64,000 bases of DNA from Lysobacterales bacterium (GTDB lineage Bacteria; Pseudomonadota; Gammaproteobacteria; Xanthomonadales; Wenzhouxiangellaceae): positions 29,919-93,918 of the forward strand of contig PBLG01000017.1 in the NCBI GenBank assembly GCA_002722315.1, given 5' to 3'. Both the position numbers and the translations under genes were made by a program. Every line of letters begins with the position of its first letter. Position 1 is the first letter of the stretch. Under the pieces are notes generated by a model, which searched no databases, had not been told where the DNA came from, and saw only the letters and a program-made list of their open reading frames with translations. Shown here piece after piece: positions 17,067 to 25,536 of this stretch.

Positions 17067-17999
17067 ATGGCCGCGATAGTCGATGTCGCTTCGGTCGCCG
17101 AAAATCGGCGCAATGCATCTTCCGAGCCCGCCGCGCGCACGATCCGCCTCTGGCGCGATCGGGTCAATAACCGGCTCGAGGAACTCATTCGCGCGGATGA
17201 AGACGCGTGCCCGACGCTGGTCGAGGCGATGCGCTACAGCCTGCTCACCCCCGGGAAACGCGTGCGGTCGCTTCTCGCTCTGCTGACCGCACTGGATTTC
17301 GGTCGCGATCCGCGTCCCTTGATCGACTTCGGTTGCGCGCTGGAACTCGTTCATTGCGCGTCCCTGATGCTCGACGATTTGCCGTGCATGGACAATGCCC
17401 GGATGCGTCGGGGCCAGCCGGCCGCCCACATCCAGTTCGGGGAAGCGACCACGACGCTGGCGGCGATCGCGTTGCTCAACCAGTCGTTCGGCCTGATCGC
17501 TTCGAGTGCGACGCTGGCCGAGCCCGTGAGATGCCGGCTGATCGCGCGGGTCAGCCAGGCCGTCGGCACGGCAGGCCTGGTGTCGGGACAGTCGCGCGAT
17601 CTCGTGGAACGCAAGGGTGGGCTGGACAGTGACGGAATGGCGCGCATCAACCAGCAGAAGACCGGCGTGCTCTTCGAGCTTGCGGTGGTCGGCGGCGGGA
17701 TGATCCTGGATCTTCCGGACGAGCGGCTGGAGGCCCTGAACCTCTATGCGGGCCACGTGGGACAGGCGTTCCAGAGCGCCGACGATCTGCTGGATTGCCG
17801 CGAGCACAGCAAGCATTCGGGCAAGGACTGCGGTGCCGACGTCGACAAGGCGGGCTCGGTGCATCAGCTTGGCGAGACCGCGTTGCGCGAAAGGCTGCAG
17901 GGGGAACTGGCAAGGGCCGATCGCAGGCTAGCGCAACTCGGTCTCGATCGGAGTCTGCTTCGGGCGTTCGTTCTTTCATTGTTCCAGCGTCTCGTCTGA
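17067..17999 (+). CDS. crtE: Geranylgeranyl diphosphate synthase (polyprenyl synthetase)
   Basis: 310-residue trans-prenyltransferase. First Asp-rich motif MLDDLPCMDNARMRRGQP (DDxxxxD form, about residues 105-122) and second motif QSADDLLDC are intact, as is TPGKRVRSLLALL. It supplies GGPP to the divergent crtY-I-B operon. ATG 17067 follows GGGAG by 7 bases; the upstream open frame from 16575 overlaps crtY and is not coding. FPP/GGPP product length is inferred from context. Confidence 0.94.
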   Translation: MAAIVDVASVAENRRNASSEPAARTIRLWRDRVNNRLEELIRADEDACPTLVEAMRYSLLTPGKRVRSLLALLTALDFGRDPRPLIDFGCALELVHCASLMLDDLPCMDNARMRRGQPAAHIQFGEATTTLAAIALLNQSFGLIASSATLAEPVRCRLIARVSQAVGTAGLVSGQSRDLVERKGGLDSDGMARINQQKTGVLFELAVVGGGMILDLPDERLEALNLYAGHVGQAFQSADDLLDCREHSKHSGKDCGADVDKAGSVHQLGETALRERLQGELARADRRLAQLGLDRSLLRAFVLSLFQRLV

Positions 18000-18011
18000 A
18001 GTCTCGCTTGC

Positions 18012-18962
18012 ATGAGCCAGGCCGGTAACGAACCGATCCTCGAGATCGAATCCATCGCATTCGCCTACCGCGACAAGCCGGTTCTGCGCGATATCAGGCT
18101 CGATCTCCATCCAGGTCGGATACTGGCGCTGCTCGGCCCCAACGGCGCAGGGAAGTCGACCCTGATTCGCTGCATCTGCGGCCGCCTGCAACCGGACGCC
18201 GGTCGCGTGAGGGTGAACGGAAACAATCCCCTCGACAACGCATCCGCGCGCGCCGCCACCGGGCTGGTGCCGCAACAGATCGCACTGTACCCGCACCTGA
18301 CCGTCACCGAGAACCTGGCGACGTTCGCGCGCCTGGCCGGCGTGGCCCGAAGGGCGGTAGGCGCTGCGGTGGCCGCAACCATCGACGTCTGCGACCTCGC
18401 CGCTGTCGCCGATCGCCCGGCCGGTCGGCTCTCGGGCGGCTGGCAGCGGCGTGTGAACATCGGCTGCGCGATGAGTCATTCGCCGCGCCTGCTGATTCTC
18501 GACGAGCCCACGGTGGGCATCGATCCGCCGGCGCGCGAGGCGATAGAAAGGCTGCTCACCCGTCTTGCCGGCGACGGACTTGCCGTGCTCATGACCAGCC
18601 ACGACCTGGCCCAGCTCGAGACCCTGGCCGACGGCGTGGCGTTCCTGTCCGAGGGCCGGATCGCGGCGACCGGCGCGCCTTCGGGCCTGATTCGTGAATT
18701 CTTTGGCGCGCGCCGGGATTGTCTCGTGTCGCTGGCCGATCCGCCGGGCGCGGAACTGGCCGCTCGGCTCGAGCAACTCGGTCTGGCGAGCGCCGACCGC
18801 GACCCCTTGCGCTGGCGCGGCATGATCGATGAACGGGAGGCCCGGGACCTTCAGGCGCGGCTGCCGACCGACGCGCCGATCACCGAGCTGCGCGTGCGCC
18901 GCCCCGGCCTGCATTCGCTGTGGAAGCGTCTGTACGGTCGCGATCCGGAGCGACCGGGATGA
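18012..18962 (+). CDS. ABC transporter ATP-binding protein
   Basis: 316-residue ATPase: Walker A GPNGAGKST at about 43-51, signature LSGGWQRRVNIG (a W in place of the usual Q after SGG), Walker B LLILDEPTVGID and H-loop TSHD. The C-terminal extension of about 90 residues is typical of ABC-2 type exporter subunits (CcmA/NodI-like). Starts 12 bases after crtE; its stop overlaps the permease ATG (ATGA). Substrate unknown. Confidence 0.93.
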   Translation: MSQAGNEPILEIESIAFAYRDKPVLRDIRLDLHPGRILALLGPNGAGKSTLIRCICGRLQPDAGRVRVNGNNPLDNASARAATGLVPQQIALYPHLTVTENLATFARLAGVARRAVGAAVAATIDVCDLAAVADRPAGRLSGGWQRRVNIGCAMSHSPRLLILDEPTVGIDPPAREAIERLLTRLAGDGLAVLMTSHDLAQLETLADGVAFLSEGRIAATGAPSGLIREFFGARRDCLVSLADPPGAELAARLEQLGLASADRDPLRWRGMIDEREARDLQARLPTDAPITELRVRRPGLHSLWKRLYGRDPERPG

Positions 18963-20194
18963 TTGCAACCGTCGCCCGGGTGATGTGGCTGGCGCTGCTG
19001 CGCGATCGCGGCGCGCTGATGCTGGCGTTCGCGCTTCCTCCGCTGCTGTTCCTGGTGTTCGCCGAAGTGTTCTCCGGCGCCGGCGACAGCGACCTGGAAA
19101 TGCGCGTGGCGATTCTCGACGAGGCCGGTACGCCGCTGACCGGGAGAATCACGGACGCGATTGCCGGGCTCGACGGCATCGTCGCGGTGTCCGACGGGTC
19201 CGCTCGCGGCGTCGTGCGCGTCGCCGACCTGGAGACGCTGGTCCGGCAGGGGCAGGCCGACGCCGCGGTCTGGCTGCGCGCCGAGCCCGACGGAAACCTG
19301 GATGCAGAGCCGCCGGTGGTCGTCGTCGGCGACGCCTCGCGCGCGCTGGCCGCGGCGGTGGTCACCGGCCGCGTGCAGCGGGTGCTTCAGGCCGAGTTTC
19401 CTGCGCTGGGCGTGGCGCGCGCCGCGTCGCTGGTCGATGCATTGGCGGGTCCTTACACCGATGAGCAGTTGGAGGCGCTGGACCTGGCGCTGTCCGAGCT
19501 GGATGCCGAGGCGCTGGAAGACGAGGACGGCGACACCTCGCAGGACGGCCTGGTCGAGCAGCGGCTCCTGGGCGGCGGCCGCGAGATCGACGACGGGGTG
19601 AGCTATTACGCCGGGGCCGTGGCGATACTGTTCCTCCTGTTCGCCGCCATGCAGGGCGCGATTTCACTCATCGACGAGCGCAATTCCGGCATCGTCGATC
19701 GGCTGGTTGCCGGGCCCGGCGGTTATACGGTTGTGGTCGTGGGCAAGGGGCTTTTCCTGACCCTGCAGGGGCTGGCCCAGGCGACGCTGATCTTCGCCGT
19801 GGCCTGGTGGCTTTACGGCCTGGACTGGTTCGGACATTTCGGGCCGTGGCTGGTCACCGCCTTGCTCGCCGCGGCCGTCTCGGCCTGGCTGGGCCTGCTG
19901 CTGGCATCGCTTTGCAGCTCGCGTCAACAGGCGCAGACGGCGTCTGCATTCGCGGTGCTTATACTGTCGGCCGTCGGCGGTAGCATGATGCCGCGGTTCC
20001 TGATGCCGGGCTGGCTGCGCGAACTCGGCTGGTTCACCCCGAATGCCTGGGTGATCGAAAGCTGGCACGGCATCTTCTGGCGCGGCGACGGTGCGGCCGA
20101 GCTGGCAATCGCCTGGGTCGTGCTGCTGGCCACCGCGCTGGGCGCGATGTCGATCAGCATCTGGCTGGCGCACCGGCTGGCGCGTGAGAAGTAG
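18959..20194 (+). CDS. ABC-2 type transporter permease
   Basis: 411 residues. One N-terminal membrane helix (LMLAFALPPLLFLVFAEVF), a large extracytoplasmic domain of about 190 residues, then five helices clustered in the C-terminal half (AILFLLFAAMQGAI, WLVTALLAAAVSAWLGLLLASL, AWVVLLATALGAMSISIWL). SLIDERNSGIVDRLVAGPGGY is the conserved cytoplasmic segment of the ABC2_membrane_3 group. Pairs with the preceding ATPase. Lying between crtE and crtZ, it might export a pigment-related or lipid molecule, but this is speculation. Confidence 0.9.
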   Translation: MIATVARVMWLALLRDRGALMLAFALPPLLFLVFAEVFSGAGDSDLEMRVAILDEAGTPLTGRITDAIAGLDGIVAVSDGSARGVVRVADLETLVRQGQADAAVWLRAEPDGNLDAEPPVVVVGDASRALAAAVVTGRVQRVLQAEFPALGVARAASLVDALAGPYTDEQLEALDLALSELDAEALEDEDGDTSQDGLVEQRLLGGGREIDDGVSYYAGAVAILFLLFAAMQGAISLIDERNSGIVDRLVAGPGGYTVVVVGKGLFLTLQGLAQATLIFAVAWWLYGLDWFGHFGPWLVTALLAAAVSAWLGLLLASLCSSRQQAQTASAFAVLILSAVGGSMMPRFLMPGWLRELGWFTPNAWVIESWHGIFWRGDGAAELAIAWVVLLATALGAMSISIWLAHRLAREK

Positions 20195-20285
20195 CCGAAA
20201 CGATGACAGGTGAAAGGGCGATGACGCGTTGGCGGCACGCTGAACACTACAATATGAATCCTGCAGGACTCTGGGCTGATACGAG

Positions 20286-20762
20286 ATGAATATCGCCATC
20301 AATGCATTGCTGTTTTTCGGCACGGTCGTCGCCATGGAGGGCGTGGCGTGGTGGACCCACCGCTACGTGATGCACGGCTGGGGCTGGGGCTGGCACAAGT
20401 CCCACCACGAGCCGCGCACCGGGATGTTCGAGAAGAACGACCTGTTCGCCGTGGTCGGCACCGCGATATCGATGTCGCTGATCGCGTTCGGCGCCGAGAA
20501 CCTCGGTCCCACCTGGTGGATCGGCTGGGGCATGGCCGGCTACGGATTCTGCTACTTCGTGTTCCACGACGGCCTGGTTCACCGCCGCTGGCCGCTGAAA
20601 TGGCACCCGAAGAGCGGTTACCTCAAGCGCCTGATTCAGGCCCACAAGATGCACCACGCGGTGCACGAAAAGGACGGGGCGTTTTCGTTCGGATTTCTAT
20701 ACGCACGCCCGTTGCCGGAGCTGAAGCGGCAGTTCCAGGAACTGCAGAATCGCAACTCCTGA
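20286..20762 (+). CDS. crtZ: Beta-carotene 3-hydroxylase
   Basis: 158-residue non-heme di-iron membrane hydroxylase turning beta-carotene into zeaxanthin. All histidine clusters are present: WWTHRYVMHG, WGWHKSHHEPR, YFVFHDGLVHRRW and QAHKMHHAVHEKDG. N-terminal hydrophobic helix and length match CrtZ. With crtE, crtB, crtI and crtY it completes a zeaxanthin pathway. No crtX or crtW was found in the window. Confidence 0.96.
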   Translation: MNIAINALLFFGTVVAMEGVAWWTHRYVMHGWGWGWHKSHHEPRTGMFEKNDLFAVVGTAISMSLIAFGAENLGPTWWIGWGMAGYGFCYFVFHDGLVHRRWPLKWHPKSGYLKRLIQAHKMHHAVHEKDGAFSFGFLYARPLPELKRQFQELQNRNS

Positions 20763-20797
20763 ACGGTCGAGGCGGCTTGAATGGATTGTCCTGAAAG

Positions 20798-20822
20798 GTC
20801 GCGGCGGCGGGGCCGCCGCGAC
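20798..20822. terminator. GC-rich hairpin between convergent genes
   Basis: GTCGCGGCGGC, a 3-base loop and its perfect complement, placed 36 bases after crtZ and just before the end of the minus-strand barrel gene. There is no U-tract on either strand, so factor-independent termination is doubtful. Confidence 0.4.
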
Positions 20823-20838
20823 ACCTGAAATCGATGCC

Positions 20839-21411
20839 TCAGAAGCTCAGCCGCAGGTTGGCGCGGTAGATGTTGAGGTCGAATTCGTAGGTCTCGACCC
20901 CGACGCTGAGGCCGAAGCTCGGATGGAACTTGAACAGCACGTCGGCGCCGAGAATCCCGTCGCCGTTGTCGCCGTCGCTCTGGTAGCCGCCGAACACGCG
21001 ACCCTCGACCATGTCGGTGAAGCCATGGCGCAGGCCGATATCGCCGCGGAAGCCGTCATCGTCGAAAGGGCCTACTTCCAGCGCAGCGTATGAGCCTTCG
21101 AGGAACAGGTCGGTGTTCGGCTGCAGATTGAAGCGGTAGCCGAGGCCGATCTTGTAGAGGTCGGTGTCCAGGTTACCGAGCTCCCAGCGGTCCCAGCTAC
21201 CCTGGGCATAGACGCCGCCGCCGATATCGGCCGACGCCCGGAAATTGAATCCGGTCTCGTTATCCGAGAATCCACCGAGATCGAAGTCGGCCACTGATAC
21301 ACCGCCTTCCAGGTAGCTGTAGCTCAGGTCTCCCCCCGACTGTGCCATCGCCGTGTTGCAACCCATCGTGACTGCCGTCAACGCAAGGCCGGCAAGCATT
21401 GTTGTACGCAT
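20839..21411 (-). CDS. Ax21-like outer-membrane beta-barrel protein
   Basis: 190 residues with a signal peptide (MRTTMLAGLALTAVTMGCNTAMAQ; cleavage likely after AMA). The mature protein is a series of alternating amphipathic strands with short D/G/N turns and ends in RANLRLSF, a C-terminal Phe typical of outer-membrane barrels. DLSYSYLEGGV and LGYRFNLQPNTDLFLEGSYAALE match the Ax21 family of xanthomonads, once proposed as a quorum factor and later reassigned as an outer-membrane protein. ATG 21411 chosen because a signal peptide starts there; the longer open frame upstream is non-coding. Confidence 0.8.
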   Translation of the reverse strand: MRTTMLAGLALTAVTMGCNTAMAQSGGDLSYSYLEGGVSVADFDLGGFSDNETGFNFRASADIGGGVYAQGSWDRWELGNLDTDLYKIGLGYRFNLQPNTDLFLEGSYAALEVGPFDDDGFRGDIGLRHGFTDMVEGRVFGGYQSDGDNGDGILGADVLFKFHPSFGLSVGVETYEFDLNIYRANLRLSF

Positions 21412-21626
21412 TTGGTGTTCTCCTGTTGGTTCATCATTGACCCGGGCCGGAGATCCGGTCGGGATCGCATGCGGTACGAGGACGGATGTACGGGCAGGCG
21501 ATCGGTCGTGGACCGATCCGTTCGTAAACTCAGCGCCCCACCGCTGGTCGCGACGATACACCAATGTTGGACGGTTGTGCAGTGCCGAAAGTAAGTTCGT
21601 TCGATCCGCCGCCGTTCGAGCAGGTT

Positions 21627-22301
21627 CTACGATTCGTGCGGAGCGGCTGCACCGTCGATGAATTCCATCAGGGAGTTCAGCACCCGGTCGGCGGCCTGGA
21701 TGCCCGGGTCGTCGGGCTCGAAGACCGATGGCACGGCGATGACGGTCATGCCGGCGGCCTTGCCCGCCGAGACGCCGGCCGGGGCATCCTCGAAAACCAG
21801 GCATCGCCCGGGTTCCACGCCCAGCTTTTCGGCCGTGGTCAGGAACACCGCCGGGTCGGGCTTGCCGCGTGCCTCGTGGATGCCGGAGTGGGTGAGGTCC
21901 AGAAGGGCGGCCAGGTCCAGTTTTCCGACCACCGCCTCGATTAGCGCCGGCGGCGATGAAGACGCGATGGCGAGTTTCAGTCCGGCGTCGCGAAGCTGGC
22001 GCATGGTCCGGTGCACGCCCGGCAGCGGTTGACCGCGTTCCAGGATCAGCCGCGTGACCTCGGCCAGCACGCGCTCGACCATCTCTTCGACCGGCGGGCC
22101 CTGCCAGTCGAAGCGTTCGTGCCACAGCGACAGCACTTCGTCGATCCGGCGCCCGGCCGTGGCCCGGCACAGCTCGCGCGTGACCGGCACGTCCCAGGGC
22201 GCGTAAGTCGCGATCTCGGCGTCCTGCCACAGCGGCTCGGAATCGATCAGCAGACCGTCCATGTCGAAGATGGCGGCGGTGTAGTCGGACAGGTTGATCA
22301 T
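21627..22301 (-). CDS. hxpB: HAD-family sugar-phosphate phosphatase (HxpB/YniC-like)
   Basis: 224-residue haloacid-dehalogenase phosphatase: motif I AIFDMDGLLIDSEP, motif II IASSS, motif III KPDPAVFL and motif IV VFEDAPAGVSAGKAAGM are all intact. DMDGLLIDSEPLWQDAE is typical of 2-deoxyglucose-6-phosphate/hexitol phosphatases (YniC). The helical cap follows motif I (C1 type). ATG 22301 is preferred over an upstream in-frame codon at 22331. Precise substrate unproven. Confidence 0.88.
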   Translation of the reverse strand: MINLSDYTAAIFDMDGLLIDSEPLWQDAEIATYAPWDVPVTRELCRATAGRRIDEVLSLWHERFDWQGPPVEEMVERVLAEVTRLILERGQPLPGVHRTMRQLRDAGLKLAIASSSPPALIEAVVGKLDLAALLDLTHSGIHEARGKPDPAVFLTTAEKLGVEPGRCLVFEDAPAGVSAGKAAGMTVIAVPSVFEPDDPGIQAADRVLNSLMEFIDGAAAPHES

Positions 22302-22342
22302 TGATTCTGGCGGTGGTTGGGCAGGGTGCATTCTGACGGATT

Positions 22343-22377
22343 CGGAGGTCGGAGGTCGGAGGTCGGAGATCGGAAGA
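22343..22377. repeat. Heptamer tandem array (CGGAGGT)
   Basis: Three perfect CGGAGGT units followed by CGGAGAT and a decayed fifth unit. The same kind of 7-base array recurs at 48146-48190, again just before a REP hairpin pair. Confidence 0.8.
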
Positions 22378-22395
22378 GTCGATTCTGATTGTCTG

Positions 22396-22467
22396 GGGGA
22401 GGCGCATCTTGCGCCGATGAAGACGTCTCGATCATGGCTTTTCCATCGGCGCGAGACGCGCCTCCCA
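22396..22467. repeat. REP-like inverted pair (BIME-type)
   Basis: Left copy reads GGGAGGCGCATCTTGCGCCG and contains the hairpin GGCGCA-TCT-TGCGCC. The right copy, read on the other strand from 22467, is TGGGAGGCGCGTCTCGCGCC with the hairpin GGCGCG-TCT-CGCGCC. Two head-to-tail REPs in inverted orientation, with a compensatory base pair change in the stem. Confidence 0.75.
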
Positions 22468-22499
22468 CAAATTCAGTGCGGCGGGCGGGCCGCTCGGGT

Positions 22500-22527
22500 A
22501 AAAAAATGCCCGGCGCGAGGGCCGGGC
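22500..22527 (-). terminator. Rho-independent terminator of thrB-thrC
   Basis: On the minus strand: GCCCGGC, 6-base loop, GCCGGGC, then A and seven U. It lies about 150 bases after the thrC stop. The 374-base gap between thrC and the HAD gene otherwise holds only the heptamer array and REP pair. Confidence 0.8.
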
Positions 22528-22675
22528 GAGACTGTTGGAGCAGCAGGGAGTGTCCTTGATCGACAGTGAAGTTCGAATTACCCCGCCGATCAAGATAGTT
22601 AGAACGATACACCCTGCCTATCGATTTGTGAAATGAATTGTTTATATGGGAGTCATAGGCAAAAAGGATGGCCCG

Positions 22676-23971
22676 TCACTCCAGCACCCGCGCCAACGCG
22701 CCCAGTTCCGGCGCCATCGGCTCGGCGTGACTGGGGCGTTTCAGAAGTTCTTCCAGCGCCGGTGGCAGGGCGATCTCCCGGCCGATGATGGGCTCGATCA
22801 CGGTCTCGAACTTGGCCGGGTGAGCGGTGGCCGCGACCAGCGCGGGCTGGCGGTGTCCGTCGGCCCGCAGCCTCGAGAGCAATTCCAGCGCGCAGGCGGT
22901 ATGCGGGCACACGATCCGGCCGTGCATTTCGTATTCCCGGCGGATGCACGACTTGATGGCCTCGTCGTCGATGCTCTCGGCATGAATGCCGACATCGCGC
23001 GGGTTGGTGTCGCGGTAGAACCAGGCCAGGCGCTCGAAGTTGCTGGGATCGCCCACGTCCATCGCGTTGGCCAGCGTCCGGAGCCCGGCGCGGCCGCGGT
23101 AGTCGGCGCCGGCGAAATATTCGGGCAGCGTGCGGTTCGCGTTCGTCGCCAGGTAGACGCGGCGGATCGGAAATCCCATGTCGCGCGCAAGGATGCAGGC
23201 CAGCGCGTTGCCCAGGTTGCCGGTGGGCACGATCACGTCCAGCGGCTCAGGACTGCGAAGGCGAACCGCGGCCAGCGCGTAGTAGCTGATCTGCGGCAGC
23301 AGGCGGCCGATCGAGATGCTGTTGGCCGAGGTCAGGCCGTGGCGCTCGACCATTTTCGGATCGCCCAGCGCCTGCTTGGCCAGCCGCTGGCAGTCGTCGA
23401 AGCTGCCCTCGACCCGGAAAGCGTGCACGTTGTCGCCGAACGCGCCGAGCTGGTGCGCCTGGCGACCGGACACGCGCCCTTCGGGATACAGGATGACCAC
23501 GCGAAACCCGGGCTGGCCGTGAAAGGCGGCGGCCACGGCGGCCCCGGTGTCGCCGGAAGTCGCGACCAGGACGGTGCTCGGCGGCGATGATTCCGAGCGT
23601 AGTGCGCCCAGACTGCGCGCCAGAAAGCGGGCGGCGAAGTCCTTGAACGCCGCGGTGGGGCCGTGGAACAACTCCATCATCCAGGCCGGGGCGTCCCGCT
23701 CGGTCGTTTCCAGCGGTTCGATGGGCAGCGGCAGGTTCAGGGCCTCGCGGCAGATCGCGTCGAGCCGGCCGGCCAGCATCGAGCCGTCGAAGAACGGCGC
23801 CAGCACCTGCGTGGCGCATTCGGGCAGGCTGATCCCGGTGCGCAGCGCGCCGGCGTCGAAGCGGGGCAGGGCGGCGGGAACATACAGTCCGCCGTCCGGC
23901 GCCAGGCCGGCCTCGAGCGCTTCGGTAACGCCGGTTTCCAGCTTCGGGTTACGTGTGCTGGTGAATTTCAT
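22676..23971 (-). CDS. thrC: Threonine synthase
   Basis: 431-residue PLP enzyme converting O-phosphohomoserine to threonine. Schiff-base Lys110 lies in GPTAAFKDFAARFLAR; the PLP phosphate loop region VPTGNLGNALACILA and ATSGDTGAAVAAAF are present. N-terminal SFxxALxxGLAPDGGLYVP-type start is visible as EALEAGLAPDGGLYVP. Start codon abuts the thrB stop directly, so the two are one operon. Length fits the family's E. coli type. Confidence 0.97.
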   Translation of the reverse strand: MKFTSTRNPKLETGVTEALEAGLAPDGGLYVPAALPRFDAGALRTGISLPECATQVLAPFFDGSMLAGRLDAICREALNLPLPIEPLETTERDAPAWMMELFHGPTAAFKDFAARFLARSLGALRSESSPPSTVLVATSGDTGAAVAAAFHGQPGFRVVILYPEGRVSGRQAHQLGAFGDNVHAFRVEGSFDDCQRLAKQALGDPKMVERHGLTSANSISIGRLLPQISYYALAAVRLRSPEPLDVIVPTGNLGNALACILARDMGFPIRRVYLATNANRTLPEYFAGADYRGRAGLRTLANAMDVGDPSNFERLAWFYRDTNPRDVGIHAESIDDEAIKSCIRREYEMHGRIVCPHTACALELLSRLRADGHRQPALVAATAHPAKFETVIEPIIGREIALPPALEELLKRPSHAEPMAPELGALARVLE

Positions 23972-24904
23972 TCAGCCGATCTCCACGATGCGTGCGCCGG
24001 GAGCGGCGACCGGCGAGACGAAGGCTTCGGCGACAAGGCCCGCGTCGGCGAACGCTTCGATCATCGCCCGTCCGGCCGATTCGGCAGCGGCCTGGTCGAC
24101 GAACCAGCCGAATACGGTCGGACCCGCGCCCGAGATCGACGCGCCCAGCGCGCCGTGCTCCAGCGCGGCCCGCTTGACCTCGGCAAACCCGGGGATCAGC
24201 GCGGCGCGCCGCGGTTCGACCATCACGTCGGCCAATCCCGAGCGGATGAGTTCGATATCGGACTGGTGGCAGCCGGCGAGGACCTGGGCCAGGTTGGACG
24301 ACTGGGCGACCACGGTCGCCAGGTCGAAAGGCTCGGCCAGGCACTGGCGGGCGTCGCGGGTATTGACCTGGTAGTCGGGATGCACGGCCACCGCTGTCAG
24401 GCCCTCCGGCACGGGGATTGGCACCAGGCGATCGGCGGTGGCCAGCACCAGGCCGCCAAGGAGCTGGCAGCCGACGTTGTCGCCGTGCGCGGCGCCGCTG
24501 GCGACGGCTTCGCCGGCAAGCGCGAACGGGTAGAGCTGCTCGGGCGTCAGATCGAGTTCAAGCAGCGCGGAGGCGGCCACCACCGCCGCGACGGCCGAAG
24601 CCGCCGATCCGCCCAGGCCCGACGCCAGCGGTATGCCCTTTTCGATCGTCAGTTCGATGCCGACATCGATCCGGTGTGCTTCGAGCAGGGCCATGACCGC
24701 GCGCGACGCGGTATTGGATCCGGCATCCAGCGGCAACGCATGGCGGCTGCCGCTGATCGAGGCGATGCGAACGGCGGGCGCCGAAATTCGCGATGCGGTG
24801 ACCCGATCGGCCGGCGCACTCAGCGCGTGCCCCAGCAGGTCGAAGCCGACCGCCGCATTTCCGACGCTGGCCGGCGCCGTCGCCGTTGCGAACGTTACGC
24901 TCAT
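23972..24904 (-). CDS. thrB: Homoserine kinase
   Basis: 310-residue GHMP kinase that phosphorylates homoserine. ATP loop GIPLASGLGGSAASAVAAV at about 86-104, N-terminal APASVGNAAVGFDLLGHAL and C-terminal SISGAGPTVFGWF are the three GHMP motifs. It is the first gene of thrB-thrC; thrA (aspartokinase/homoserine dehydrogenase) is not upstream, where a divergent TonB gene lies instead. Cytosolic. Confidence 0.96.
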   Translation of the reverse strand: MSVTFATATAPASVGNAAVGFDLLGHALSAPADRVTASRISAPAVRIASISGSRHALPLDAGSNTASRAVMALLEAHRIDVGIELTIEKGIPLASGLGGSAASAVAAVVAASALLELDLTPEQLYPFALAGEAVASGAAHGDNVGCQLLGGLVLATADRLVPIPVPEGLTAVAVHPDYQVNTRDARQCLAEPFDLATVVAQSSNLAQVLAGCHQSDIELIRSGLADVMVEPRRAALIPGFAEVKRAALEHGALGASISGAGPTVFGWFVDQAAAESAGRAMIEAFADAGLVAEAFVSPVAAPGARIVEIG

Positions 24905-25536
24905 TCAATCGATCCCGGTGTCACTGATGATCTCATTGGTAGATCCAAGTCATTGATTAGGCTGACCGCATTGCGTGAGGGCGGTCATGTGAATCAGGCG
25001 AATATTCAAATTGTGTTAATATACTCTGACAAGTTCAAAGCAAAGGGCTGGATATATTCCGGAACCCGGCTGCGACTGATTTGCAGTCACTGATGAAAAA
25101 AATTCGTGGTGAACGGGGAATCATCACGATCGAACGACCTGCAGAGCCATTACAAGAATGATATCGCGCTCCGATTGATCGCAGGTTGCTGATCGTGTAG
25201 ATAAACCGAGTTCGGGCTGGCTTCGACCGGCCTGCAATACGATCGTTGTTCGACTGCGCTTTTCGATTGCGCTTCATGATCGTGATTGTTTTCTCGTTTT
25301 ACAGTCGTTCGATTCCTTGATCGGAGTTATGGGATTCGTACGACCTTGTCATCGCGGTGGAGCACTATGACTTTCCCGAACCTTCTCCTGCCGATCGGGA
25401 TCGGCCGGTACGGGAGAGCGATAGTTTCCGTTCCTCATCAGCGGCGTTCTGGAAATGTTCGAGGCAGGATTCCTCGAACCGATTGCCCTGCTTTGTTTTC
25501 CCATTCATTTCTCCATAAAAAGGTGGAAGCGAAGAC
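24905..25536. other. 632-base divergent intergenic region (thrB / TonB receptor)
   Basis: No supported gene. It is more AT-rich than its surroundings and must contain promoters for thrBC and the TonB receptor. A small inverted repeat GACCGC/GCGGTC (about 24965-24987) lies in the thrB leader. Short frames in it have no coding character. No thr attenuator-type leader with Thr/Ile codons could be found. Confidence 0.5.

Noticed and set aside
25035..25277. 80-codon minus-strand frame in the thrB/TonB intergenic region
   Set aside because: No ribosome site, no coding bias, biased composition; more likely chance in AT-rich DNA.
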